Shown here in pieces: positions 34,757-47,195 of a stretch of 64,000 bases of DNA. Position numbers and translations under genes: made by a program. This DNA comes from Zonotrichia leucophrys gambelii (taxonomy: Eukaryota > Chordata > Aves > Passeriformes > Passerellidae), in the NCBI RefSeq assembly GCF_028769735.1, contig NC_088172.1, positions 95,589,235-95,653,234 on the forward strand. Reading direction: 5' to 3'. The notes beneath the pieces were generated by a model, which was not told where the DNA came from, did no database searches, and worked only from the letters and a program-made list of their open reading frames with translations. The stretch's first letter is position 1; each line of letters starts with the position of its first letter.

Positions 34757-37343
34757 TGTGTAGTTTTAAATGACCATGTGATCACCCTTAAAAGAAATAG
34801 AGTTCATCATAATTCTTTTTTCTTCCAGAACAATTGAAAAATATGTAAATTGCACTTGAATTCAAACTTGTCTCATGTTAGGAAATTGCTTACTTAGATT
34901 TTTTACATAAAGTTCATAACCTTCAGAAGATTTGCCTGACCAACTCTCCAAGATAACTAGAACACAATCATGAATTGTTGATCAAATCAAAAGCTATATA
35001 ACATTCACCCAGACTAATTCTGAAATTGTTTCTGAATGAATCATGTTATTGAGAGGATGTGTTTCAATTCTTAGATTTTGCTTAAAAAGTTACTTCATTA
35101 AATGATGAATTACTCTTTCTTTTAAGAACAAGACATACCTTCCTCTTTCATTTAGAATCTTGTAACAAGGTACCTGTAGCAACAATCTCATGTGTGAATG
35201 CTCACATAGCATTTGTTTGATATTTATATTCTTTTCTAAGTCTCTGGGTAGATATATGACCTTTTTGCAATAATATCTAGCACTATGCTAGCTTTTTGGC
35301 ATTTGAGAATTGCCTTCCCTAATGTTTAAACAGAATATGCATGTTGCAATTCAAGTTAAACACATTTTATTTTTTTCTTGTCCTCTCTCAGAAGTCAGAA
35401 TAATTGAAGCCTGTCTTTTTATGACATCCTTATTGTTATTTCCTGAGAATTTATTCTTGCCTGAGTTACATTTTCTTGACTCTAAGCATGCTCTTTATCG
35501 GTTTCCCTTTCCAAACTTTTAATCACTAAAGATTGTGAACTCTCAACTTTCTTTTTTCTCTTTTTGAAATTGAGACAGAACAGCTGAGGCTGGGCCCTTA
35601 ACAGTACATTAAAGGGAAGTATACTAATTGCTGATTTTATACATAATGCTCCTAATAATGTAATTTAAATCTCCATTTGCTTTCCTGTTGCTTGTTTTGA
35701 AGTATAATCTGTTATCCAAGATATTGGCATTGAGATAGTTATCCTCTATTTTCTACCATTTCTTCAGAACTCATTATTTGTCTCTATTTAAGTAAGTGTC
35801 TGTATATATCTTTATTCAACTACATAATTGATGCCAGTCTAATTTTTTCAATTTGCCAAGCTCTTATTCTTTTCCTGAAATATATTTAATGTTTCATTTC
35901 CCAGGCTTTAAATAGCTCATAAATTTGATTAGCTTACTGCCTTCTTTTCAATTCTCCAGTCTAAGCCTTTATTTGAATCCCAAAAATCCCTAACTAGGGT
36001 TTTCAAGGCCCAGTTCAAAATTCAATAGCCCAATATGGCTTCAGACACTAATAATGTTCCACTTGGACTGATATTTTTGCAGGTTTCACTTTTCTATGAG
36101 GCAGCTTAACTAATCCCTGATGTTTATGTGCCTCCAAAGGGTGTTGCAGATAATTACCAAAACCCCCTGTGGTTATAATCTTCTGTCAGATCAGCTAAAG
36201 GGAATTAGCTGAATAGCTGGATATAGTTGGAGGAACAATATTGTCATATATCTCTGCTGTGCCTCCTTTGTCTCCATTCCTGCCCAAAGACCTGGAGAAG
36301 GAACATTATTACCGCTGTGATGGTAAAGTCTGTCCTCTCTATTTCCCCATTCCTCACACCACTGGGGCACTGGGCTGCAAGAGTTCCTTGTAGCTGGGAT
36401 TGAAAGGGCACCAGGAATCCAGGATGTCTCCCCTGTCAGCAGCAGCCACTCTTCCCCATGCCATTCCCCAAAACTGTTTTAGGCATTTCAAGATGCAGAT
36501 TTAGAGATTTTTGCTCCATACAAGACTTGTTTCAGCTGATCATTGGTTCTGCACCCTTTCTCACAAGGCTTTATAGCACAGCATTTTTAGACAGTGGTGC
36601 ATTCAGAGAGTGCTGGCTCTTTGCTTTCAGCTGGGCATCAAGCCCATGTTTTCCATGGAAGATGAAAAGGAGGGCAATCCTCTGCATCCCCTTCTTGGCC
36701 TCTATCAGACAACACAGGAATAAAGGCACTGTGTGGGGTCTGGAGGTTAATCTTGGTGTGTGTTTCCAGTGCTTACTGAGCATATCTCTGTAATCTTCCT
36801 GACAGTGAGAACATCTCCAAGCAACCTTGATTCCCAGAGTGCCCATTCCTTACACCTACAGCTGCCAGGAGGGGAGCAGAGCTATTACTGCTCTGGTTTC
36901 TGCCAAAGCTTTGCTGACAGTGGAAAGACCTGCAGATATTACAAGGAGGAGTAATAATACCAATGGGTTTACTCTGCAGTCTGAGGGCTTTCTTTCATGT
37001 CCAAATCCAGAAGAAGACCAGATAAGACCATTATATCTTATTGCACCAGGTGTAGAGAATTTGTGTTGGTGCTCTCTCAGTTTTGGGGAGGAGTTTGTGG
37101 CACTTTGACACTTTCTTCAACGCATTTTCCCCCTCCACCCTCCATTCACAATGGCAGGGGAGACTTTAATAGTTCCTCTTGATAAAGCCTCAGTCTTCCC
37201 TTCTTTATGCTGTCACTTATTAATAAAGTCTCTTACTAAAGTTACATGAGTTGATTTTTAAGCAAAACACTCTGCTTTTTCATCTACTCCTTCCCCTAAC
37301 AAATTATTTATTTTAGTTTCTTTAAAGTTTTTTTCCTCTTAAG

Positions 37344-37762
37344 TGTCACCATCATATTTTCTGAAAAATCCCTTTGCCCAGGATTTTCCCCTGGGAAGGT
37401 GAGAAGCCTCAGAGAAAAATGAAAACAATAATTATCTGATTTGCTTCTCCTGTGTTTTGCTGCTTTGGAATGTGGTTTGGACCTTGTTTACCCACAGATG
37501 GTTGTTTCATTGGTTTCATGGGAATTGTTTTTGACTTAATGACCAGTCACTGTCAGGTTGCGTCAAGACTCTGTAAGGAGTCACCAGTTTTCATTATTAT
37601 CTTTTTAGCCTTCTGTAAGTATCCTTTCTGTATTCTTTAGTATAGTTTAGTATAGTATTCTTTTATATAATATAGTATCATAAAATAATAAATTAGCCTT
37701 CTGAGAACATGGAGTCAGATGCATCATTCATCCCTGCCACAGGGCACCCCACAAATACAATA
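37344..37762 (+). mobile_element. Solo LTR (ERVK-like, subfamily A)
   Basis: It runs from TGTCACCATCATATTTTCTG to the CACCCCACAAATACAATA end, where the terminal CA reads TA. Flanks CTTAAG (37338-37343) and GTTAAG (37763-37768) are a 6-bp target duplication with one mismatch. AATAAA at 37687-37692 follows an AT-rich promoter-like stretch (TTATATAATATAG) and precedes CATGGAGTC (37708-37716). This is the same order as in the other copies, in sense orientation. The U3 part begins with GAAAAATCCCTTTGCCCAGG. No internal retroviral sequence adjoins. The 62-codon frame at 37452-37640 lies inside and is not a gene. Confidence 0.88.
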
Positions 37763-39659
37763 GTTAAGACCACATTAAATACATTAGGATGACTCTATCC
37801 TGGAGTATGAAACAGAAAAAAAGTAGCAGATATTGTCTTGGATGCTATTTTTCTTCTATTTCTGAATCTCTAGCCTACCAATATGGGACTAATTTATGAG
37901 GCAGAAGATTTAAGTGGAAAAGATTCTGTGGAAATGAAGAGCATCTGGAGGAAGGAGAGAAACCCAGCTTAGTTACAATTCACTTTGTTCAGGTATAGTG
38001 GTTGTTAAACTGAAGTGACAACTTGTTGGGCTAGCATGTGAACAGGTTAGACAGAAAGGAGAAAAAAAGGCTAGGCTAGCTGCAAGAGATTCTCAATTTT
38101 TGCCTCATTGAAGCAAAATGACAACTAAAAAAGCAGAAAAAATAAAAATGGCGTATGTGTTTGTGTGGTGTTTTAATTTTACTTGTTTTTTGGGTTTTTG
38201 CTAGTCATCAGACATTCTACCAAGAAAATTTGAATTTACTTGGCAAAATTATTTTTATATTAAAAGACTTATCAAAAAGTCTATGAGAAATTCCCAATAG
38301 CTGCAAAGAAGTAAAGAAATTTTGCCAGAAAATTTGGCAAGCAAATAATAGAAGGATTTGAGCATAATACAGTGTAAAACTTAAAACATGAAATCTGGGC
38401 TGGTCATTTCTGTAGTACTATTGTGATGCCTCCCAAAGTTTGACAACACTATTGAGAAAGATAGAAAAATCAATAAAGACATTTCAAACCATTCTTTTGA
38501 TCTTACAGTAGCACAAAGCTGAATTTTTATTTGCTGTATTCCCATAGTTCTTCTTGGCTATTTCCTTGTTATTTCCATACTTCTATCAGATTTTTGGAAG
38601 CTAACTAAGATATTTGCTATACTGCAACTTAGAAAAGCAACAATTTGAGCATTAGCTAATTATAGACTAAACTTCTACTTTTTTTCAGTGAGATTTTAGG
38701 GACCCACCTCAGTAGAAAAACTCTACCTAAACTGTTTTTAAATCTATTCTTTTTCCCTTTTCACTTAACAATCACCTCTAATCATAACTTAGTTTCTGCT
38801 CTTTCCCCAGTAAGTTGTATCAATAACTACTTTGTAGTGGTTACAAATATTATTCTTGGTATAATAGCTAGAAGTGTTGCCAAACTATTGGCACCAATGG
38901 AACATTTTGAAAATTATGTAACTCACAGATAGCAGGGAGTGTCCTTACATATATTTCTGAGGGATGCACAAAAAGACCATCACCATTATTTCAGATTTTG
39001 AGCTCAAATAACAACTGGGAAAAGGAATATCTTTGTAGATCTGCTTTCTGCCAACAGATCTGGAAGATTAGTATTTTCCTTCACTCATGTAAGTTTTCTA
39101 TTAATTTTATTGGAAGAAGTGACCTGGTTTTTCCATCAATAATGTAAGAAGTCCTGACATAACTAAAGAACTAAGTAAGCATTTTTTGTCATTTTTGTAC
39201 ATCCCATAGGAATGCCCATGGATTAAATTGAGTGAGAGTATTCATCAGTTAAATGTTGGTAGGATAATAAAGAAACATTCTTAGTTACATCTCTAATTGA
39301 TATGGACCAACTCAGACCTTTCTGCAAAAATAGCAGTAAAATTTGGGGACTTTATATATATATCTAGTTAGCAGATTAAGCAGAATGCTTTCTTGCTCTG
39401 TTTCATTTTTCTTTAAAATATTTTTTCCAGCTTTTTGGGTACTACAATGAAATTTTCTTACTGGAAATTTTCCTGGGGGAAAAATCTTTCACCCTCTTAA
39501 TATTTGCAAGAAGCAAACATATCAAATTAATATAACCTAGTTGGAGCAAGCTTATCACCAGAAGCTGTTTTATGTCCACCATATTTTGTGGTAGGATCAC
39601 TTTTTTTTAGGTGACATAGGAACAGTGAGAATGAAATTAATGAGATTCATTCTTTTAAT

Positions 39660-40320
39660 GTGTTAAATTGGTTTGAGCCCATTGGGGTGATTATTGTGCA
39701 GCTGAATCCAGGGAAGAAGGACACCATCAGGAGACTGCTTGTTCTTTATGGCTCTGACTGGCTTCACCTGGCACTTCCACCCACACTTACTGCCCCAGGG
39801 CTCCAGTTTAGCCCAGGTTTGGGATTTGTTCCTTTCCTCAGCTCTGTTACTGGAGTGTTAGTGCTTGTTCTTCCCTCTAGCTGCAGGCTCCAGGTAGTTT
39901 CTCACCTGGATAGAGCTTTTAAATATCTGCTTTAGCCTTGTCTCCAGCCTAGCAAACTTTTATCTTGGTCAGTTTTTGTCTCTGACCTAATAACCTTTTT
40001 TTCTTGTCTAGACCTTGGCCACAGCTCCTTTTGAAGTGTGTGGGGCTGTCAATGGCACTTGCTGCCTGTGTCTATCCCAGCCCATCTGGCTCAGGTTTTC
40101 GGGTCTGCACTCTGTTAGGTGGGTTTTGCCATAGCTGGGGTCATCTCCCACTCAGGAGAAGTCTGTCCTTGCCTCTCCCCCAGAGACAAAAAGTATCTGA
40201 CTGCTGCTCCAGGAAAAAATTATCTCATTTTCATTCAGAAAAAGAGTTTTTGAGAGTAGGTGCTTGGCAAATAAACTCGTTGAACAGGTCTGTGCCCCAG
40301 TAAATCTTCTGAGCTTCTTA
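39660..40320. other. GC-elevated patch, possible old LTR
   Basis: Two plus-strand frames of 91 and 99 codons (39660-39935 and 40004-40303) lie here. The translations are Leu/Pro/Ser-rich with no domain. AATAAA occurs at about 40270 near the right edge and TGTTAAATTGG near the left edge, an LTR-like layout. No matching inverted end or target duplication was found, so this stays unclassified. Confidence 0.3.
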
Positions 40321-40520
40321 ACTCCAGAGGAATAGTTGGCTATCCATGGTTATAACGATACAAGTCAGAAGACCATTTCAGCATTTATCTGACAAATTGC
40401 ATGCTATACAACTATGTTTACAACTTAAAAGACAGAGACATTTAAATTTTTTCAGTTACCATTAGGTTTGTCCTCATCATCCAGCCTGTGTCAGGGTAAT
40501 AAAGTAAATTCTGTGAGTGG

Positions 40521-40560
40521 AATCTGATTGTTAATTAAACAATCTGATTGTTTAATTAAA
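40521..40560. repeat. 20-bp tandem duplication
   Basis: Two adjacent 20-bp units beginning AATCTGATTG at 40521 and 40541, differing by one T in the following TTAATTAAA stretch. The units include TTAATTAA palindromes, so the DNA can also fold back. Confidence 0.85.
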
Positions 40561-43500
40561 AACAATATGCTTTTAAGATTTGTGACCAGCTGATTTAACT
40601 TGAGGGCAGAGATTTGTAATTTGTAACAGGAGTTTTGCATGAGCACAAGAAAATTGAATTCTCTGTCTGTATATGATGCATCTCAGTGGGAGACCCCTGT
40701 CTGAGGCATTTGTCTGGGGCAGATTTTGTCTATAAAACCATTCCAAGACATTTCCCAGCAACTACACTGCCATGTTCTTTTACTATATAGCATTTCATCA
40801 CTCTACAGAGCATGAGAAACAGAACAACAGCAGGAATACAGGAGCGCTGAATCCTTGGTGACTGATTTTACTTGTGTTTTGTTCCTGTTCAGTGGCTGGT
40901 GGACTTGCACTGGAGATACAACATCAGTAATAAATTTGCAGTCTTGTAAAAACAGTTTCAATGACAAAATATACTTGTTTGAGTTTGACTAATTGAGAAA
41001 TCTGTCAACCCTATTGAACCACATTCCATAGCACTCTAATCTACCAAGTCAAGTCTGAAACAGACTATTTAAAAATTATTGAATAGAACAAAACTGGGAA
41101 AGGATAAGATATTAATAAGGTCACAAAGAAACTCTTTATTTTGAGACACAAATTCACAAAGGCTTACCTGTAGATTCAACTTTGGCCCAGTGAATAGTGT
41201 TACTGAATTGAACTAAATGTCCCAAAACATGGAAAGCTAAGCATGTAATGTAACTCTGCAGGATCAGGATTACTTCAGGCTACAATTCTGTATTTCAAAA
41301 TAGCATATGAACTCCCTTTTAAAAACTTGCAGTAATATTAAAATGCTGAGTTTCTAGAGAAGGCTATCAAACCCTGGCTTCTCCCCCTTGGTCTTGGCAT
41401 TATAGGATCCTAACATTACACTTCAGTCTGAAAAACAAAGAAGTATTTTTAGAGGAGAGGATACATGAGACCTGGTCTGAGACCTCCAAAAAAATAACAG
41501 TTTTAGATAGCTCCAATTTTGTGCATTGAAATTTTCATCTCAGCTGAACTTTCATAGCTAGCAGTCACCTGCAGGTCTGATAAAGAAAGAAAAATAAATA
41601 ATGATTGTAAGAAATTGATCCACAGAAATGAAATTATTTTACTGAAAGAGGGCACTAAGCAAAGGGCAGAACTGGATGAGAAATGAGGTTAGTTTCTCAG
41701 TACAACAGATTGTGCTTCAATTTGAATTGAAAATAGTTTGTGTCTTCAGTTGGTAGTTTCTTATTTGATTCATGAATCTTGCTGGGAATTTTATTGCTTT
41801 AGAAATGTATATATTTTTATTTACTGGGTCTCTAATATCAATAATTTCATATTAATACATCTATTAGACAAGAAATACCCCTAAAATGTAGTAGAGGTCA
41901 ACCAACTGGCATGCCCCACTAGGATATAAAACTTTCTGTTAGCAGTAGGATATTTCAGTAAATTGAGATTTTTTGAATAACCTGTTTTGGGCAACAGTGG
42001 ACTAAATTAATTATTCCCTTCTTCTAAGACCTAGGATGCAGTCAGGATGCACTTGTGTATCCTGAAAAAATGTGTTTCTTCCATGAAGAGTTGTTTTCTC
42101 TCTAACAACATGATTCCACCATTTTCAAATGAGTTCCTCTGTTTTCAGAGAGTAAATTATACTAAATTGTAGTATATATTTCTAAATTATATTTCATTCC
42201 AGAATGGAATTATATTTTAGATTTTGGGAGAGATACGTCATTGAAAAACAAATCTGTTTAATATCCTTTTGCCACTGTTCAGGAAATATGATGCTTTTAT
42301 TAAACATTTAACCATTGTATTGAAAGAGCCATGTAAAACCAAAAAATGTGCAGTAATACACTTCAGATCATGTGGTCATTAATCAGAAATATCATATTTA
42401 TTATTGTTTCCAACTGTGCTGAAAACATTGTAGTTTAATGGTTAGAACTTGTTCAAAGCTGGCCTAAGCACATCCTGAAACAGAAATGAGGAGCCTAAAT
42501 TACCTTCTGTGATGTATTTCTGCTGGAAATAACAAAGATGCTTTTGTCTGCCCTGCAGGCACTTAAATGTATGAGAACCTGAATCAAAATATTCTTAGTA
42601 CACACCAGCATTGTCTAAAATAAATCATATTATCAGTGGTATGTCTAGGGAAAGTGTGGTTTTAAATAGCTACAGAGAAAAATGAATTATTTTACTTCAA
42701 ATGCTGAGGTGCAGTATTACAGAACTTTGTTGCTCAAGAGCTCTTCCTACTAACCTTACTTATGATTAAAGCTGACAGTTGATTTTTTTTTTCTTCAAAT
42801 CCTATTAAATCTTCTTTGTCTCTGAAAGAGCAAATTTTCCAGGAAGCTTAGAAAAGAGGCTATTTCTGCATTGCTTTTCTATTATTTAGAAATTTTGCAA
42901 AGTCCATTTTGAAGTAAAACCAGAAGGAAGCCTTTCTCTTACAAAAAGTTATAACTTAAACTGAAACCATGTTCCTCACCATACATCTCCCATATTAAAT
43001 AATTTGGACTTCTGCAAAAATTACATGTGAAAAACTATGAAAATTACAGTTCCATCCCACTAGTAAGCCTTCCCTGAAAAATGAGATTATTTATAATTTT
43101 CTTTTTAAAATGACCTTTTCTCGCCAAAGTGTCAAAGGAACATGCAATGCAGCTCAAACATGTCCTCACTATTTACGGTTTGCCTCATGAGGCATTTTGG
43201 AGGATTTCTGTCACCAAAGAAAGACAAAGGAAGGGAAAGTTCAGCAACACAATGGAGTTCCTCCAATGTATAGCAAAAATACTAGGGGAAAATGTCATTA
43301 AAGATTCACAGGAACATTAGACCTTACCAAAAGGTCTCTTGCCATAGCCTGCTATTTCTCTAAAGGCTTAGCAACGTCCTTTCTTGATGGACTGATGAAA
43401 AATATATATTTTACAAAGATCCAGAGTTATTGGACAAGCAGTTCAATAGATATGATTACATTTCAGTAAGGCACAAGGGTGCCATTTTCAGTAGTTTGAT

Positions 43501-43818
43501 ATTTTGCCCATTTCTATTCCCTTGACACCTTAAACACAAGTTATTTTGATGCCTTAAGCTTCAGCTCTCATATTTTTCAGATTCTGTACTGCATTAGTAC
43601 ACAACTCTGAACTTCATATAAAGTGTTAGCAAGTTCTCTTCACAGTTTAGTTTGACAAAACAATCCGTTTCCAGCCTGTGAAACAAGGATACTATCACAG
43701 CTTCAGGCCCAAAAAATATAAACAAAAGCAAACTGAGGGGAGCAAACTGGGAGGATGGGACTTCATCCTCTGAAGGTGTAATTGGACAATTAACCCCAAT
43801 GTGCAGGTGGAACAAACA

Positions 43819-43826
43819 TATAAAAA
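43819..43826 (+). promoter_or_regulatory. TATA box of ERVL-type LTR
   Basis: TATAAAAA about 90 bp upstream of AATAAA at 43916-43921. The arrangement matches retroviral U3/R organisation. Confidence 0.5.
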
Positions 43827-43915
43827 TGTGAAAAATTCATGAACCATAGTCCATCTTGGTGTAGCCTCAGCCAGGCTCCTGTACTGCCCAAGGTGTATCC
43901 TTTGAAGGCCTTTTC

Positions 43916-43921
43916 AATAAA
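43916..43921 (+). terminator. LTR poly(A) signal
   Basis: AATAAA followed by a T/C-rich R-U5 stretch. It supports plus orientation of the LTR. Confidence 0.6.
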
Positions 43922-44047
43922 TACCTACTTTATTTCTCTTACTCTGTCTAGCCTCTGTTCCAGGTAGCATCTGTAGGCATCAGTTTTTTCTGGTCAAGTG
44001 TGGTCACTGTGAGTCAATGACACCTGGTTTGGAAATCTTACCTGACA

Positions 44048-47035
44048 ATTTGTAGCAGAATCTGTGTTCTGTTCCAGGGCCAGCACTCTGTAGATTGGTG
44101 ACTAAAGAAGAAAATGTACATGAGCTGTTTTTTTTTATTGAGGCTAATGGAAACGTAAAATGGAAGCATCTTTGGACTAGAACTGAAAGAAAAGTACAAA
44201 AGCAAATGTATTTGAAGAGTAATGTGCTGTAATTACTAAATTACGACTAGAAGGATTAAGTCAAAAGACTTTACTGTACTTGCTTAGGATTTATTACTGG
44301 GTTAACTATCAAATTAAAAAAAAAAAAAAAGCTGTCTCTTTAAGATGTTAAGCCATCTCTTAAAGATAGAGGCTATATTTTCTGATGTTTTATCTCCATT
44401 TTCTGTGCTTTTACAGCTACCACTGATGGGCTGGCTGGCTGATGATTACAGATCCATTACTCATTGTTGGTCATGTTTTCCTGTGGAACCACTGTTTACC
44501 AGACTACTGTCACTTCAGCTGAAGGCTTTATCTGCATTTGCTTTTCCAAATAAGACAGAAAAAAGCATGGCTGAGATTAATCTTAGATGTTTATGAACCT
44601 TCCTGTTCTTAGTGTGTACCAAAATATTAGAAAAAATTCTCAGCAGGGGGATAAGAAGTATTAAAGAAGGACAAATGAAGAACAAAGCCACAAGCAATCA
44701 TAAAGCAATATGTATTTGTCAGGCTTTCCTGCTAAGTTATTCTAAATAAATGTCCCATATTACATCTCAGAGGACACCGTTATATTTTGTACTTTATCAC
44801 TACTCCCAATTGCATCTTGAATGAAACAGTTTTTCCGCAGGTTCTTGGGGATCAGCAGTTAATGACTAATCTCCATCTCTCCATTCCCCAACCACCCACC
44901 CCCCTTTTTTTTTATGAAACCAAAAGCAAAATAAAGACTTGTGCTCAGCAGAAATAGACATGAATGAATACACCCCGTTATTGTAAAGTCAAGCACCCAG
45001 AAGGAAGGTCAAGACTGATGATAGGAGGCACTCTGACATGAGAAAGAATTATTCTGTCACTTCACAAACACTTTGATACCAGAGGATGGCCATAAGTAAA
45101 ATGCAAATTTGTGACTGTGGATATTAATGTGAATTCGAATTTCTACTGACACAAGGAAGAAAATTGAATTTTGAAAATATACTGCATTTATTTTTGTACT
45201 CAGGTTAGATTTTTGTGGCCAAGTTGCAGAGTTAACTGTTGAAATTAATGACTGGAATAGTTTCAAGTGATAAATATACTAGAGAAAGTTGGCTTTCTTT
45301 GGTGACTTTGTGCAATCAGAGAGAAAGACAGTAATTTGTCCAATTATGCACCTTACTCCAGTATTGTCTATTGGTATAGCCTGAGCCAGGGGCAAGGAAT
45401 TTTGGTTCTCCATGTGTTCCCTAGCTGAGAGTGTCTGCAGCAGGGATACCTGTACTTCACTTGATCCCAACCTCACCAGACAAGGCCTTATGGATCTGAT
45501 AATCATTTCCTACCTGGTGGTGGCCTCCATGAAAAAACAACATAGCATGAAGGAATATAGGCATCAGGATTCAATTTGCTTCCCAGAAGATCTTGTAAGA
45601 AAAATGAGGAAACCACATGCAAATCCTATGTGATTACACAGGAGTTATCAAATGATTCATTGGAAAATCATCTACCTTCATCTTTCTTATACCTCTTTAC
45701 GCCTTCCCCTGGGAGGCCACGCCAGGAGGACACCACAGTTTTGAAATCTAGACTGCATATAATGTAAGTTAAATTATGGCTTATATGCCATCTTTATCTG
45801 GCTGTCCATATGATTATTATTGTAAAACAAAATTCTCCCAGTGTTTCATACAGCGCATCCTGTCCTTGATTGTCTTACTGGTATCAGTACCAGTTGCTGA
45901 ACTCTGTCTAGATCACCACAGTCAGAGGTTGGTACTCCAAAAAGCCTCTAAAAGCTGTCATGGACACCTTTTAGATTTACAATAATAGGAGAAAAATCTT
46001 TATAAATCCAAATGAGGCTGTTTTCTTTTCTTCTCTCCTTCCTTATTTTGTACAAAGAGGTCTTAACACTTCACAAGAGCTCATGTGGAGGTAATGATAA
46101 TAGAAATAAATAAGGGTCAGGCTAGTCATCAGAGCTGAAAGAATCTGCAAGAATTCTAACTGGTTGACATGTACAACATATCAAAATAGAGACTAATTGA
46201 GATGGTCTTTATCATATATAATTTGCATCTCGTCTTTTTTTCCAAATTGAGAAAAGATAGAAGATAGAAAATACTAACAGTTTCTCCCATTATAAAAATC
46301 ACAGGCAGCCCTCTGGTGATGCAAGCCTCTAAAATAGTTATAATTATTGATAATTAAAATAATTTGCTAGTAATCTGCCTGTCAATTTCTAACAGTCAGG
46401 AATTGATTACTTCCTAAAAAAAAAAGGTCATAGCTGCTTTATTTTTTTCCTTTTTGTGTGACATTCTGAAATATTTAGAAAGTATAAATTAAAACAAAAT
46501 ATCTTCATAAATATTAAAGTAAAATAATTTCAAAGATCAACCAACCTGAGTGGAAAAAACTATTTCTTTAGTAAAATCTTCCACCAGAAATCTGGTAATA
46601 TTCTAATCTTAAATTTTACTAATCTCTGGCTGTCCAAGATTAATTTCCATTTTTATTAGCTTTTGTGCTTGAATGGTGGTGCTTAATTTGACTAAATTTT
46701 AACCCTTTCCTATGTTTTTAAAAATCTATCAAGAATAAATAAGAATAATAATGTAGTGGCATTACAGTATTTCTGTAAACATAATTTTTCAAAGTGACTT
46801 TTGACTTCACTAAATTTATATTAATAAATCAAACTATAAAAGCATTGTTTTTTAGTAATACCTCAACCCATGAAAGATACCTTGTATGGTAAGAGAAAAC
46901 TCAGAGACAGTTAACTTAATGAGTTGTCATTTAACAAGTGGAATAATAAAGGTGAGGTGACCTCCCAAAGAAACAACAGACTGCTGCTGTTAACAACTTA
47001 TTTGGGAATTAATATTCTGAAATCAGAATATCGGT
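44048..47035. other. Unique noncoding sequence
   Basis: Contains an A15 tract at 44316-44330 and a GC-moderate stretch at 45340-45720 with overlapping short frames. No recognisable repeat or gene. Confidence 0.55.
44316..44330. repeat. A15 homopolymer
   Basis: Fifteen consecutive A in unique sequence, with no retroposed source evident. Confidence 0.8.
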
Positions 47036-47195
47036 CACTTCCAGGATACTGTAGTCCAGGCTGGATGGAGCTCACACGAACCTCTTCTAGTGGATGGTGT
47101 CCCTGGGCATGGCAGGGTTGCTGCAACTCGATGGCCTTTAAGGTCACTTCCAACCCAAACCATTCCGTGATTCAATAATTCAATGGTTCAATGAT
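47036..47195 (+). mobile_element. CR1 LINE 3' tail fragment
   Basis: About 160 bp of the CR1 3' end in sense orientation: GTCCAGGCTGGATGGAGCTC, CTAGTGGATGGTGTCCCTGG, GCATGGCAGGGTTGC, TTTAAGGTCACTTCCAACCC and CATTCCGTGATTC. It finishes with a degenerate ATTCAATA microsatellite where CR1 normally carries ATTCTATG repeats. Strong 5' truncation is typical of CR1. Confidence 0.9.

Larger units (their letters stand above)
26937..37337. other. About 10.4 kb of unique noncoding sequence
   Basis: Holds only short simple repeats and small duplications, listed separately. Two patches are GC-elevated (about 30170-30530 and 36240-36960) and carry 80- to 110-codon frames with no recognisable domain or splice-site-bounded exon. 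No CR1 or LTR was recognised. Confidence 0.55.
37769..43623. other. Unique noncoding sequence
   Basis: AT-rich, with a GC-elevated patch and a 20-bp tandem duplication listed separately. No repeat family, RNA gene or exon recognised. Confidence 0.55.
43624..44047 (+). mobile_element. ERVL-type LTR with short internal remnant possible
   Basis: The 3' two-thirds read as a typical avian LTR: GGAGGATGGGACTTCATCCT, AATTGGACAATTAACCCC, a TATA box TATAAAAA at 43819-43826 and a poly(A) signal AATAAA at 43916-43921. A T/C-rich R-U5 (CTTACTCTGTCTAGCCTCTG) follows. The right end at TTACCTGACA is chosen because a TTGTAGCAGAA stretch resembling a post-LTR leader follows. The left end at TGTTAG is a guess, and no target duplication is visible. 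About 90 bp promoter-to-poly(A) spacing fits an LTR. It is either solo or 5'-truncated. Confidence 0.6.
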
